The notes below the pieces were generated by a model. That model was not told the DNA's origin, did not search any database, and saw nothing but the letters and a program-made list of their open reading frames with translations. The position numbers and the translations under genes were made by a program. A DNA stretch of 64,000 nt from Desulfobaccales bacterium (lineage in GTDB: Bacteria > Desulfobacterota > Desulfobaccia > Desulfobaccales > 0-14-0-80-60-11): NCBI GenBank assembly GCA_041648175.1, contig JBAZPO010000007.1, forward strand, positions 124,001 through 188,000, in the 5' to 3' direction. This document shows, piece by piece, positions 16,777-24,691 of the stretch (position 1 is its first letter; each line of letters starts with the position of its first letter).

Positions 16777-17055
16777 TCAGCCTCCGATGATGACATTAAA
16801 GGCCCCGGCCACAATGGGGGAGCCGCAGCCAGCGGTGTCCCCCACCCGGGCTGCCGGCAGCCCCCCGATGAATACGGTAGCGCTTCCTTTGATAATGGGG
16901 GTCGGCGGGTGCGGGGGCGGGGGCACGAATGAGCAGGTATGTAGATCACCTACCACTGCTGCCGGTTTACCGCCTATGAGCACGGTCGCGATGCCGGGCC
17001 CGGTGATAATGCCGGGATGTCCTGTCGGGTCACCTACACGCGCTGCCGGTGGCAT
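16777..17055 (-). CDS. PAAR spike-tip protein (Afp10-type)
   Basis: In this 92-residue PAAR-domain protein, PPAARVGDPTGHPG opens the first repeat and LPAARVGDTAGCGSPI marks the second, with Gly-rich IGG turns between. PAAR proteins form a sharp zinc-binding cone that caps the beta-helical spike and pierces the target membrane. It directly follows the gp5-like spike gene. No toxin extension is fused to it, unlike many type VI PAAR proteins, which is consistent with cargo being loaded elsewhere. Confidence 0.92.
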   Translation of the reverse strand: MPPAARVGDPTGHPGIITGPGIATVLIGGKPAAVVGDLHTCSFVPPPPHPPTPIIKGSATVFIGGLPAARVGDTAGCGSPIVAGAFNVIIGG

Positions 17056-17076
17056 TTTCTTTTCCTTCTGCCCTAC

Positions 17077-17730
17077 CTAATTGATCTTAACCGTGGCTCC
17101 CTCTATCTGGCAGAGGTTGCCGCCATTGATACTCGTTGCTGCGCTTCCCTTGAATTCCAGGTTGGTGCCGTTAATGCTAATTTTCGGAGCTTTAATATCA
17201 ATGCTGACGTCTGCCTGGAGAGTAATTTTCCCCGAGGTCTCAAGCTTTACCGAAGCTGTCTTTTGTGTCGTGGTAATCTCTACTGTCTCCTGGCCCATCA
17301 CTATCTTCTGCCCGGTCGAGCTGGTGATCGAGATGGTCTGTTCAGACTCGTCAAAGATCAATTCGTGCCCCAGACGCGTCCGAATGATGCGTTTGTTGAC
17401 CGCGTCCTGGGAAGATTTTGATGGCGGACTGTCCTGCCCGTTCCAAAGACAGCCGATAACACAAGGGGCAGCAATATTGCCATTGACAAAAGCCACCAGC
17501 ACTTCATCTCCTGTTTGAGGGATGAAGTAACTACCGCAGTCATTCCCTGCCATGAGCACAGCGACCCTGGCCCACGGCTCGACCCCGGGTAGCCAGGGAA
17601 AGTGCAACTGCACCCTGCCTTGATTCGAGCTATCAAGGTTATCGATCACCTGAGCTACCGCAACTCCGTAGATGCGGCGATCGGTGTCGGGTACCTCTTT
17701 CGCGGCGGTATCGATCAACCCTTGATTCAT
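17077..17730 (-). CDS. eCIS spike protein, gp5/gpV-like (OB fold plus beta-helix)
   Basis: This 217-residue protein carries an N-terminal OB-fold of baseplate protein V / VgrG (DSSNQGRVQLHFPWLPGVEP, WARVAVLMAG, GDEVLVAFVNGN, PCVIGCLWNG). A short repetitive C-terminus of hydrophobic-polar beta strands follows (about 135-217), typical of a trimeric beta-helix spike. In Afp8/VgrG the gp27-like and gp5-like parts are usually fused; here they are two adjacent genes 9 bases apart. The PAAR gene comes next, so hub, spike and tip are encoded in assembly order. Confidence 0.88.
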   Translation of the reverse strand: MNQGLIDTAAKEVPDTDRRIYGVAVAQVIDNLDSSNQGRVQLHFPWLPGVEPWARVAVLMAGNDCGSYFIPQTGDEVLVAFVNGNIAAPCVIGCLWNGQDSPPSKSSQDAVNKRIIRTRLGHELIFDESEQTISITSSTGQKIVMGQETVEITTTQKTASVKLETSGKITLQADVSIDIKAPKISINGTNLEFKGSAATSINGGNLCQIEGATVKIN

Positions 17731-17739
17731 CGTTCCACC

Positions 17740-19038
17740 TCAGGATGATACGCGGATAGGAACCGCTCCCTGTTCATGGAGCGGGATGGATCCGAACCAT
17801 ATTTCTTTGCAGACTTCAAAACTTGACCGGTAACCACCGCTGTCAATAGTGTGCGTTGCTGACGTTACCCGATACAGCCCGCTGAATTTCTCTCCCAAGC
17901 CCTCCAGGCGCAAGACTTTTCCAGGAATCATGCGGGGGTTGCCCACGGTACTCCCTGAACCGGTTAGGCGTTTGTTAAGTAATGGAATGAGCTTGCCGAG
18001 AATCACCCGGGGGGCAGTGGCCAGAGTCAACTGTTCGTCCACCAGGGTCCAGCTGGACTCAGGCGATGATTCCTCCAGGGATTTCTCTTTCTTTGGGGGA
18101 GATGTTCCACTTCCTTGATCTTTCTCCCTGGATGCTGCAAGCGCCTCGGGCGTCTGGGACATACTGCCCGGAAGGCCGAAGCCGGAGGTAATTCCCAGTT
18201 CAAGTTCCTGTCTGTCCCAGTTATAGGATACATTGATGGTGAATTCAGTCTTAATGGAGGACAGCCAAATGGTAGCTGAAATACCGGCGATCTGGCCCAC
18301 ATTGCTCAGACGCGGCGAGAAATCGATGAGTGATTGTCCATACCTCAGCGTCACGTCAGGGCTTAGGTGATCTAGTGGCGACATGAAACGGAGTTTGTAG
18401 CCGCTGAACTCACCTGAGTGATCAATCATCATCTCCCAGCCATTCTCAGCCGCAATCCGCCTCAGGAAATCAAAATCACTTTCGCTTGCCTGTTTTCGAA
18501 TAATTTTTTGGGTCTCTTCGGCATCATCCCAGGCGGCGTAGGTGGCCGCACCACCGAGCAGGACTGCCAGGGCAGCCCCAATGGGGTCGGTTACGGGGAG
18601 TAGTCCGTGTTCCAAGGAGACCATCCCCAGCACGCCCACATCGGGTATCGGGCGATTCCCATATGAACCAACCGGGATGGCAAACCAGCGGGCCTTTCTG
18701 CCCCTCTGGAGGCGGAGCCGGCGGTCCTGTGCCGCCACCGTGAGTGTTGGCGTGCCGCTTGCCGGAAAACTGGCGTTTTGACTGACGATCTCTCCCGCAA
18801 AGAGCTGCGTCAGCGGATCAGGCGCATAACCCATCGACAGAACCAAGCTCTTGTCCATGACCAACAGCGGGTGATCTAGCCAGCGGAGATTTTCATTCAC
18901 CAATGTCAATTCGACCCGATCAGCCGCATCAAGGCTGGACTGAAAAGTGACGCTGCTGATAGAGGCGCGCAACTCCGATGGGATCGGCAGATTATTTATT
19001 ACTACCTTGAATTCGGGGGCATAAAGTAAGTTCGCCAT
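17740..19038 (-). CDS. eCIS hub protein, gp27/late-control-D-like
   Basis: The 432-residue protein matches the gp27-like hub half of VgrG/Afp8: YAPEFKVVINNLPIPSELRA at the start, SLVLSMGYA and LFAGEIVSQNASFPASGTPT, then EETQKIIRKQASESDFDFLR, a hallmark of late control protein D. It forms the trimeric hub adapting the hexameric tube to the spike. A Ser/Lys/Glu-rich linker lies near residue 310-330. Its ATG overlaps the stop of the LysM gene by one base (TAATG). It lacks the gp5 OB-fold, which is supplied by the next gene. Confidence 0.87.
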   Translation of the reverse strand: MANLLYAPEFKVVINNLPIPSELRASISSVTFQSSLDAADRVELTLVNENLRWLDHPLLVMDKSLVLSMGYAPDPLTQLFAGEIVSQNASFPASGTPTLTVAAQDRRLRLQRGRKARWFAIPVGSYGNRPIPDVGVLGMVSLEHGLLPVTDPIGAALAVLLGGAATYAAWDDAEETQKIIRKQASESDFDFLRRIAAENGWEMMIDHSGEFSGYKLRFMSPLDHLSPDVTLRYGQSLIDFSPRLSNVGQIAGISATIWLSSIKTEFTINVSYNWDRQELELGITSGFGLPGSMSQTPEALAASREKDQGSGTSPPKKEKSLEESSPESSWTLVDEQLTLATAPRVILGKLIPLLNKRLTGSGSTVGNPRMIPGKVLRLEGLGEKFSGLYRVTSATHTIDSGGYRSSFEVCKEIWFGSIPLHEQGAVPIRVSS

Positions 19039-19733
19039 TATTGGTAGGTTTCTCCGGTCTCAGGGTCCCGGAAGGGCAACTGGGGAATAATCAGCTGAGT
19101 TCCGGGGGCCAGGCAGCGCGGGTCATCCAGGCCGTTACGCAAAGCTATGGGCCGCCACAGCTTGGGGTTACCGAAGGTGCGCCAGGCAATGGAACTGATG
19201 GTTTCTCCCTCTTCGACCATATGAAGCTTTGAGTAATCGGAAGTCTCTCGCTTAATTTCTTTGGCCTCAAGATCGATATTGCAAAATTCATTGAAGGTAA
19301 CCTGGACGCGGGCTCTGACTGGTGTGCCGTCTGGGAGGAACATCGTGAAGCGTTGGCTGGCGCGGGCCAGGACGCAGGTAAACGACAGAGACGCCCAGGT
19401 AAAGAGAAGCGTAGGAGGGGCATGAGTGGTGGGGTCGATATCCATGAGCCTGGTGATTTTTGACAACTGCTGGCGCACATCCTCCCCGGCCCGGTTGATC
19501 ACCCGGCTGGCTTCCCGGTGCTCTTCGTATGTATCTATGAACAATTCCATTTCCAGTGTCTGCATATTGCCATGCACGAATTGAATGATGGGCGCCCTGA
19601 GCCCGGGCACGGCAATTTGGGCAAAGTTGTTGTCCCGATTAACCGTATATTCTTCGGGATTGAACATCACATGGATTTCTTCTTCTGTGACATTATTCTT
19701 AATGACTGAAATGACTGCCCTTTCCAGTGCCAT
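19038..19733 (-). CDS. eCIS tube-initiator/hub protein with LysM domain (Afp7-type)
   Basis: In this 231-residue protein residues 1-150 match the contractile injection system tube/baseplate family (VMFNPEEYTVNRDNNFAQ, VHGNMQTLEMELFIDTYEEH, ARVQVTFNEF). The C-terminus is a LysM domain (MVEEGETISSIAWRTFGNPK, LAPGTQLIIP). In phage and eCIS baseplates, LysM-bearing proteins of the gp53/Afp7 kind clamp the hub and inner tube. It is followed by the hub gene with a TAATG overlap and preceded by an unrecognised gene one base away. Confidence 0.88.
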   Translation of the reverse strand: MALERAVISVIKNNVTEEEIHVMFNPEEYTVNRDNNFAQIAVPGLRAPIIQFVHGNMQTLEMELFIDTYEEHREASRVINRAGEDVRQQLSKITRLMDIDPTTHAPPTLLFTWASLSFTCVLARASQRFTMFLPDGTPVRARVQVTFNEFCNIDLEAKEIKRETSDYSKLHMVEEGETISSIAWRTFGNPKLWRPIALRNGLDDPRCLAPGTQLIIPQLPFRDPETGETYQ

Positions 19734-19734
19734 G

Positions 19735-20469
19735 TTACGGCCTCCCCAACCGTTCGCGCTGGGCGGCGATCCGGCGGTCGATGGCTTGAATTACCTGTTC
19801 AGTCAGATGATTCAGATCCAGGGAAGCCTCGGATGAGCTTCGTGCCCTCTGAGGTTCCTGCGGCTTTTTCCGCCGATACAAGGGCCCCTGGTCTTCTTCA
19901 GTCCTGGACAGGCGCCAGTCAGGCCCTGCCGGCAATAATCGCCGGAAGATTCTTGGCATTGTCTGGTATTCTGTTTCGTCCAGCACCCTTGGCCGATTTG
20001 CCGGTGCCTCGGGATGGGTGGTTCTTCTTCCCCTGAAATACTGCATTCCGGGAGGCAGTTCGACCCTCTCAAAACGAGGCTCCGGGAGGCGAACTATGTC
20101 CCCGGGTGCCCTCGCAGCCAGATGACGGACTGATATCTGCTTAATAAACCTTTCCAGGATTTCCTTCTCTACCAGAGACCTTAGGTGCGGCAAGGGACGA
20201 TCAGAGGAAGATGTCGAACCAAGATGCCACTGGAGCAGGGCAAAACGTAACCGGGGCGCAATGTGGAAATTAAGGAAATGGTAGCTGGCTTCACCTCGGT
20301 CAGGCAGCCTGAACACCAGAGCGGTCATGGGCCAGGGTTGGTGGAAGTGCACATAACGGCCGATGATGCCACGGACAAAATCTGCTGCCCGGTTGCATGC
20401 AGCGATCCTGCGGACTATAGGCCTCCATGGTGCGGTTATGCTCATCTCTGGAGAAGTTATCGTGCCCAT
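19735..20469 (-). CDS. Unrecognised eCIS-operon protein
   Basis: This 244-residue, strongly basic protein (many Arg) is not one I can assign. Residues 45-110 look globular (PMTALVFRLPDRGEASYHFL, RLRFALLQWHLG). Residues 140-215 are Arg/Pro-rich and probably disordered. The last 25 residues form an amphipathic helix (LNHLTEQVIQAIDRRI). Short C-terminal helices like this occur in other eCIS operon proteins, so it may be a docking peptide. It sits between the DUF6760 gene and the LysM hub gene with minimal spacing. A baseplate chaperone or assembly role is possible but unproven. Confidence 0.55.
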   Translation of the reverse strand: MGTITSPEMSITAPWRPIVRRIAACNRAADFVRGIIGRYVHFHQPWPMTALVFRLPDRGEASYHFLNFHIAPRLRFALLQWHLGSTSSSDRPLPHLRSLVEKEILERFIKQISVRHLAARAPGDIVRLPEPRFERVELPPGMQYFRGRRTTHPEAPANRPRVLDETEYQTMPRIFRRLLPAGPDWRLSRTEEDQGPLYRRKKPQEPQRARSSSEASLDLNHLTEQVIQAIDRRIAAQRERLGRP

Positions 20470-20479
20470 TCTCTCTGGC

Positions 20480-20683
20480 CTATTCTGTGGTGTTCACCCT
20501 TTGATTTATCCTCGATATCTCTTCCACCCATCGGCGTCTATCGCTATGCTCGAGGTTAAGGATGACCTCGGGCGACCAGTGGAAATGATAGGCGATAAAG
20601 GCTACCTCCTCGTACAGCTCTTTGAGGGGGTAGCCTATGACCCCCCCGGGCTGTTCAAACTCACTTCGAACTGATGCGCACAC
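20480..20683 (-). CDS. Small DUF6760-type eCIS protein
   Basis: This is a 67-residue frame of which residues 17-60 (YPLKELYEEVAFIAYHFHWS, ILNLEHSDRRRWVEEISRIN) match a short conserved family seen between tube and hub genes in eCIS operons, resembling small tail-assembly proteins. The only canonical in-frame start is the ATG at 20683, inside the preceding gene (49-base overlap). The conserved part begins right at that gene's stop, so the N-terminal 14 residues may be translated but not conserved. The preceding gene plus this one resemble the paired tail-assembly chaperone genes of phages. Confidence 0.7.
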   Translation of the reverse strand: MCASVRSEFEQPGGVIGYPLKELYEEVAFIAYHFHWSPEVILNLEHSDRRRWVEEISRINQRVNTTE

Positions 20684-21000
20684 TTCGGGCAGACGGCCTC
20701 AAGTGTGGGTTTTCCCCTGCTGTTGATTTGATTGTAGAGTGCCTGCAAGTAAGCCAGGTCAGCCACATAAAGATTTTCGATGACCTGCGTGGTCATGGGG
20801 GTCACTGATCCTAATTTGGCTATCACCCGGGAAAGGAGAATTATAACCAGGTATGCCTGGTTTGCCTGTACTCGCGGGTCCTTCAGGGGGAGGATTTCAT
20901 CTGCGGCGGTGGCTAGGCGCATAACCCCTTTCTGGTGCAGGTTCCCCTCCGAGTCCACATAGCCCAGGGGTAGGGTGAATTCAAATTCCGTTTGCAGCAT
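20635..21000 (-). CDS. eCIS tail-assembly protein with C-terminal zinc-ribbon
   Basis: This 121-residue protein is encoded 2 bases after the tube gene. It begins FEFTLPLGYVDSEGNLHQKG, then an acidic helical part, and ends with CPKCAHQFEV, half of a zinc-ribbon. Proteins with the leading LPxGYxDxxGxxHxxGxMR pattern are common after tube genes in eCIS and phage tails and act as small assembly factors. Only one CxxC is visible, so metal binding would need dimerisation or other ligands. The following gene starts inside its end. Confidence 0.7.
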   Translation of the reverse strand: MLQTEFEFTLPLGYVDSEGNLHQKGVMRLATAADEILPLKDPRVQANQAYLVIILLSRVIAKLGSVTPMTTQVIENLYVADLAYLQALYNQINSRGKPTLEAVCPKCAHQFEVSLNSPGGS

Positions 21001-21002
21001 GA

Positions 21003-21440
21003 CTATTTCACCCTTTCGACCTTCTCATGGGCCAACTCCAGAGTTTCGATGGCCACATCATTGCCTTCAGCGGTTAAGTTGGGGCTGTCGTATTTACTGG
21101 GCCAGGCGTCGGTAAAATTCCACCGGGCCACTTCGACACCCTGTCGGTCCAGGCAAATAATGGAGCCGCTCTTCCGTTGGACGTTTCCCAAGATAGCCTG
21201 GCGGTGCCAATTATACAGCTCCATATCGTCCGTTATCCCCCATTTGAGGACAATATTGCTGTACTTGGTGAGACCGGGGAGCTTTCGCATCGTCGTGTTT
21301 TCTCCGCCCTCCCGGTGTTCCACCACGTCGATGGTGGAGTCGAACCCCGAGACCTCGTGAAAGGCGGCGCGTATAATGCCATCAATCTCCACCATGAAAT
21401 TGAAATTCATGAATGGGTCTATTCGTCTTCCCGTTACCAT
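21003..21440 (-). CDS. eCIS inner tube protein (Afp1/Afp5-type, gp19-like)
   Basis: The 145-residue product matches the phage T4-like gp19 tube family: FMNFNFMVEIDGIIRAAFHE, VSGFDSTIDVVEHREGGENT, and LTKYSNIVLKWGITDDMELY. This protein stacks as hexamers into the inner tube that is driven into the target and may hold cargo in its lumen. Only one tube gene is present in the operon, whereas Afp and PVC have two. It follows the sheath gene by 18 bases. Confidence 0.9.
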   Translation of the reverse strand: MVTGRRIDPFMNFNFMVEIDGIIRAAFHEVSGFDSTIDVVEHREGGENTTMRKLPGLTKYSNIVLKWGITDDMELYNWHRQAILGNVQRKSGSIICLDRQGVEVARWNFTDAWPSKYDSPNLTAEGNDVAIETLELAHEKVERVK

Positions 21441-21458
21441 GGTGTTATCCTCTCCGGG

Positions 21459-23654
21459 TTACGATTCGGTGACTTCCGAGCCACCCTCCCAGATGCCGAT
21501 GTGCAAAATGATAAATTCCGCCGGATAGGTGGGGCGCACGCCCACCTCAATGTTCAGCCGTCCCAGAGCCTGTTCGGCAAAAGGATTTAGCGCTTCGTCA
21601 ATCCGGACATAAAAAGCCTTGTCCGCGGTTTCCCCGAACAATGCCCCGCTCCGCCAGACGCGGGTGAGGAAGTCGGAAATGGAACGCTTTAATTTTTCCC
21701 AGAGCTGCAAATTATTAGGCTTGAAGAGGGCCCAGCGAATTCCTTCTTTTATGGACTCCTCGATGAAAAGCAGGAGACGGCGGATATTGACATACTGCCA
21801 GTTGCGGTCTTGAGTGGTGATGGTCCTGGCCCCCCAGACCACGGTGCCTTGACCACGGAAAACCCGCAGCGCGTTGACCCCGTAATTGATGTTGAGGGGA
21901 CCTTGTTCTGCATCGGTGAGAAGGCGCTCCAGGCCCACGGCTCCGCGGATATTGGTATTGGCCGGGGCCTTATGCACCCCTTCCCGGGCATCAGTCCGGG
22001 CATAGACGCCGGCCAGGTGCCCCGAGGGAGGCCAGAGTTCTAACCCCCCGGTTACGGGATTAATAACCTGGATCCAGGGGTAATACAGGGCCGCGAAGCC
22101 AAACTCGGAAGCCAGGCCATCACTCTGTTTCCTGATGCCTTTGTCCAGCCCGGCCTTGGGCTCTGAATCTAAAATGCCAAAGCGGTCCCACATCGTTTCA
22201 CAGTGGTCGATCACCGCTTTCTGCACATTCTGGCCCGTGAAGCCCGGGACGCAGACCAGGGCCACTTCATCATAAGGTTTAAGCAAATCCAGATATTGTT
22301 CCGGCTTCCCCTTGATTAAACCCTGCGCTGCATTCCGATCATCAGCAGCACCGTCAGCCAGATTGTAGAGCTTAGCCACCGGCCTGAGATCCGCCGGCAA
22401 AGGTGAAGGCGGATCTGCAGACTCTTCGAGGCTCACCAGTTGAGAGGCCACCACCTGCTGCCAAAAATAGGGGTGAGCCCGGTTCATGGAAAGTTGCGCA
22501 AAGGATTCGACAATTTTTTTTGGATTGCTCGTGTCCCGGATGATCAGATCGAATTCCAGGGAGCCGACCGTCGGCGGGACGGCGGCATTTTCCAAGGAAT
22601 ATGTATTCGCCAGGCCGTCTCTTATAGTAATGGTATCGCCGGCGACGGACTCGACGGTGACGATTTCCTCCGTTCCTGGATCCGCAAGGTTGAACTTCAA
22701 GGCGGTACCCTTCGGCAGGGCCTGCCTCAGGTTGAGGGCTGCGGGCGTTGCCACCCTGAAGGCGCGCTGGCCGGAAGCCAGATCATCGGAACGCACATCA
22801 GTGAAGGCCACCACTCCGGGCAATGGGGTTTCCAGGATAAGCTTATCGTTGCCCTCTATGGCCTTCAGCAATGCCTGCTGGGAGGCTTCCCCGGCTTTTT
22901 TCACCAATAGACGGTCGCCTGGTGCAAACCCTTTCAGGTTGTCCACCGTCAAGGTCTGGCGATCGGCGTCAAGAGTTGTAATTTTGGCTCCGGCCCGGAC
23001 TACTGCCAGCAATCCGGCGGAGATCACCTCACCCCCGATGAAAACAACGTTTCCGGGCACGGCACCGGCCAGAACCAGTTGGTCATTCCCCTGGGGCTCT
23101 GCCACCAGCACCGTTGCTCTATCGGTTTCTTTGACCAGGGCAATGACTTCGCCGCCGCTGAACCCCTGAATATCCCTCACCGTGATGGTTCGCCGGTCTA
23201 CGGAAAGGCCAGTGATTGCATTTTTGCTGGGAAAAATCTTTTCCAGCATGGTGGCCAGACGGCTGCTTTCCTGTACCTGCACCGTCAGGGCGTTGCCTTG
23301 CGGCCCTTCCGCCAGGGCCCGGGCCACCAGGATGGGTTTGTTGCCGGCCTGGTGGCTGTCCAGGTTAGCCGCCGAATTCTGGCCACTGCCGACTCTGACG
23401 ACGTAACAGGCGGTGCCGCCGTTGAGGAAAAAACCGTAAACCGCCGGCGCCAGGTAACTGGGGGGCTGCTCCACCAGAATGTCGCCAAACTTCTTTTTGA
23501 AACCATCCCAGCTCTGGATCAGGGTGGGCTTCTCCAGGGGCCCGCAGGCGGCGGTGCCGATGAAGGCCGCGGTGCTGGTGCCCACCCCCTCGATGGGAGC
23601 GCCGGGAGCAAATTCGTCGACGTAAACTCCCGGATAAGAAACTTGGACCGGCAT
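21459..23654 (-). CDS. eCIS contractile sheath protein (Afp2-4-type)
   Basis: This 731-residue sheath protein starts VQVSYPGVYVDEFAPGAPIE, then GVGTSTAAFIGTAACGPLEK and SWDGFKKKFGD, all sheath signatures. The C-terminal core is also typical (GLELWPPSGHLAGVYARTD, WGARTITTQDRNWQYVNIRR, AEFIILHIGIWEGGSE). An expanded, beta-rich surface region of about 250 residues (roughly 130-370) accounts for the extra length. It is the only sheath gene here; Afp/PVC carry three. A strong GGAGG ribosome-binding site precedes the ATG at 23654, as expected for the most abundant subunit. Confidence 0.95.
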   Translation of the reverse strand: MPVQVSYPGVYVDEFAPGAPIEGVGTSTAAFIGTAACGPLEKPTLIQSWDGFKKKFGDILVEQPPSYLAPAVYGFFLNGGTACYVVRVGSGQNSAANLDSHQAGNKPILVARALAEGPQGNALTVQVQESSRLATMLEKIFPSKNAITGLSVDRRTITVRDIQGFSGGEVIALVKETDRATVLVAEPQGNDQLVLAGAVPGNVVFIGGEVISAGLLAVVRAGAKITTLDADRQTLTVDNLKGFAPGDRLLVKKAGEASQQALLKAIEGNDKLILETPLPGVVAFTDVRSDDLASGQRAFRVATPAALNLRQALPKGTALKFNLADPGTEEIVTVESVAGDTITIRDGLANTYSLENAAVPPTVGSLEFDLIIRDTSNPKKIVESFAQLSMNRAHPYFWQQVVASQLVSLEESADPPSPLPADLRPVAKLYNLADGAADDRNAAQGLIKGKPEQYLDLLKPYDEVALVCVPGFTGQNVQKAVIDHCETMWDRFGILDSEPKAGLDKGIRKQSDGLASEFGFAALYYPWIQVINPVTGGLELWPPSGHLAGVYARTDAREGVHKAPANTNIRGAVGLERLLTDAEQGPLNINYGVNALRVFRGQGTVVWGARTITTQDRNWQYVNIRRLLLFIEESIKEGIRWALFKPNNLQLWEKLKRSISDFLTRVWRSGALFGETADKAFYVRIDEALNPFAEQALGRLNIEVGVRPTYPAEFIILHIGIWEGGSEVTES

Positions 23655-23708
23655 GATTTTTCCTCCTTCCGTCTGGTGCGCCGGGGTCCGTGTGCCCTGG
23701 CCGAAATT

Positions 23709-24584
23709 TTAGGTGAACTTCAGGTCGTAGTTGCCCGTGGACGACGGCACCTGAATGGGCCGGGCCGGAGGCTCCGGCCGGCCGGCGGCCCGCCAGCGCA
23801 GGCGGTAATTTCCAGGTGGCAGTAACCCGAAAATGAAGCAGCCGTCACTGGCCGTTTGGGTGGCTCCTAGAGCCTCGCCTCCGGGCGTTTCTAATTGCAC
23901 CCAAGCTTCGGCCACCGGCGCCGGCGGATCGACAGTGGCATCGAGCACACAACCCCCCACCTGAATAAGTCTCTCTTCCGTTCCCGGCTGGTCCTGTTGG
24001 CCGTATCGGGAAATTAGGCTGGTGACCATGCGGGTGGGCTTCTGCTCGGGGATCCCCAGGTCCATGGCGATAGTCACCACCAGGGTGAAGGCGGGTCGGG
24101 GTGGGATGCCCAGGGCGCTCCAGAAGGCCCCGTCGGAGTGCTTGCCGTCCAGTTGGGCCGCCATGGCGGGCGGCGGATAAGGCTGCTTGGCCAGATCGCC
24201 CGCGAGGAATTTATCAGGGATGGTGCCGAAGCGGCTGAGCCACTGGAGCGCAGCCCCGAGCAGCTTGTGCTCTTTGTTGGTCTTGAGATCCCCGCTCACA
24301 TTGGGGTCAGCCCAGGCCGTCACCAGATAGGTGCAGTCCACCCGGATGGGCGGCAGCCGACGCTGGAAAAGCTGCAAACCCACTTGCTCCAGGTAGGGCG
24401 CCGGTTCGCGCCGCTTGCGGTTTTCCTTCACTTCATAGAGAAAGAGGTTCAAGGTATCTTTTTTCCAATTAAAAGTCTTATCCGGGGTAACAAAACTGAC
24501 CGCGACATCATCGAGATCCGGAAGCACCTCCGAGTCCCCCACTATGGCTATAAGAGTGTCGTCAAGGTTTTGGAACATGGGCAA
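23709..24584 (-). CDS. eCIS tail-terminator-like protein (DUF4255/Pvc16) with carboxypeptidase-regulatory-like domain
   Basis: In this 291-residue protein residues 1-200 match the DUF4255/Pvc16 N-terminal family (LDDTLIAIVGDSEVLPDLDD, LNLFLYEVKENRKRREPAPY, CTYLVTAWA, HKLLGAALQWLSRFGTIP). This protein caps the distal tube end and stops polymerisation. Residues 212-291 add a transthyretin-like/CarboxypepD_reg beta-sandwich (VGGCVLDATVDPPAPVAEAW, TASDGCFIFGLLPPGNYRLR). The added domain sits at the end of the particle away from the baseplate and could mediate surface attachment or interaction with the cell; that is inference. Confidence 0.85.
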   Translation of the reverse strand: MPMFQNLDDTLIAIVGDSEVLPDLDDVAVSFVTPDKTFNWKKDTLNLFLYEVKENRKRREPAPYLEQVGLQLFQRRLPPIRVDCTYLVTAWADPNVSGDLKTNKEHKLLGAALQWLSRFGTIPDKFLAGDLAKQPYPPPAMAAQLDGKHSDGAFWSALGIPPRPAFTLVVTIAMDLGIPEQKPTRMVTSLISRYGQQDQPGTEERLIQVGGCVLDATVDPPAPVAEAWVQLETPGGEALGATQTASDGCFIFGLLPPGNYRLRWRAAGRPEPPARPIQVPSSTGNYDLKFT

Positions 24585-24691
24585 TAGGTCTTTTTTGATT
24601 TAGTCGCATCATTATTTTCTGTCGATGCTTAGCTCAACATGAGCAATATTATTGCTTTGAAATAAATTATTTTTAATTACACCTTTTATCT

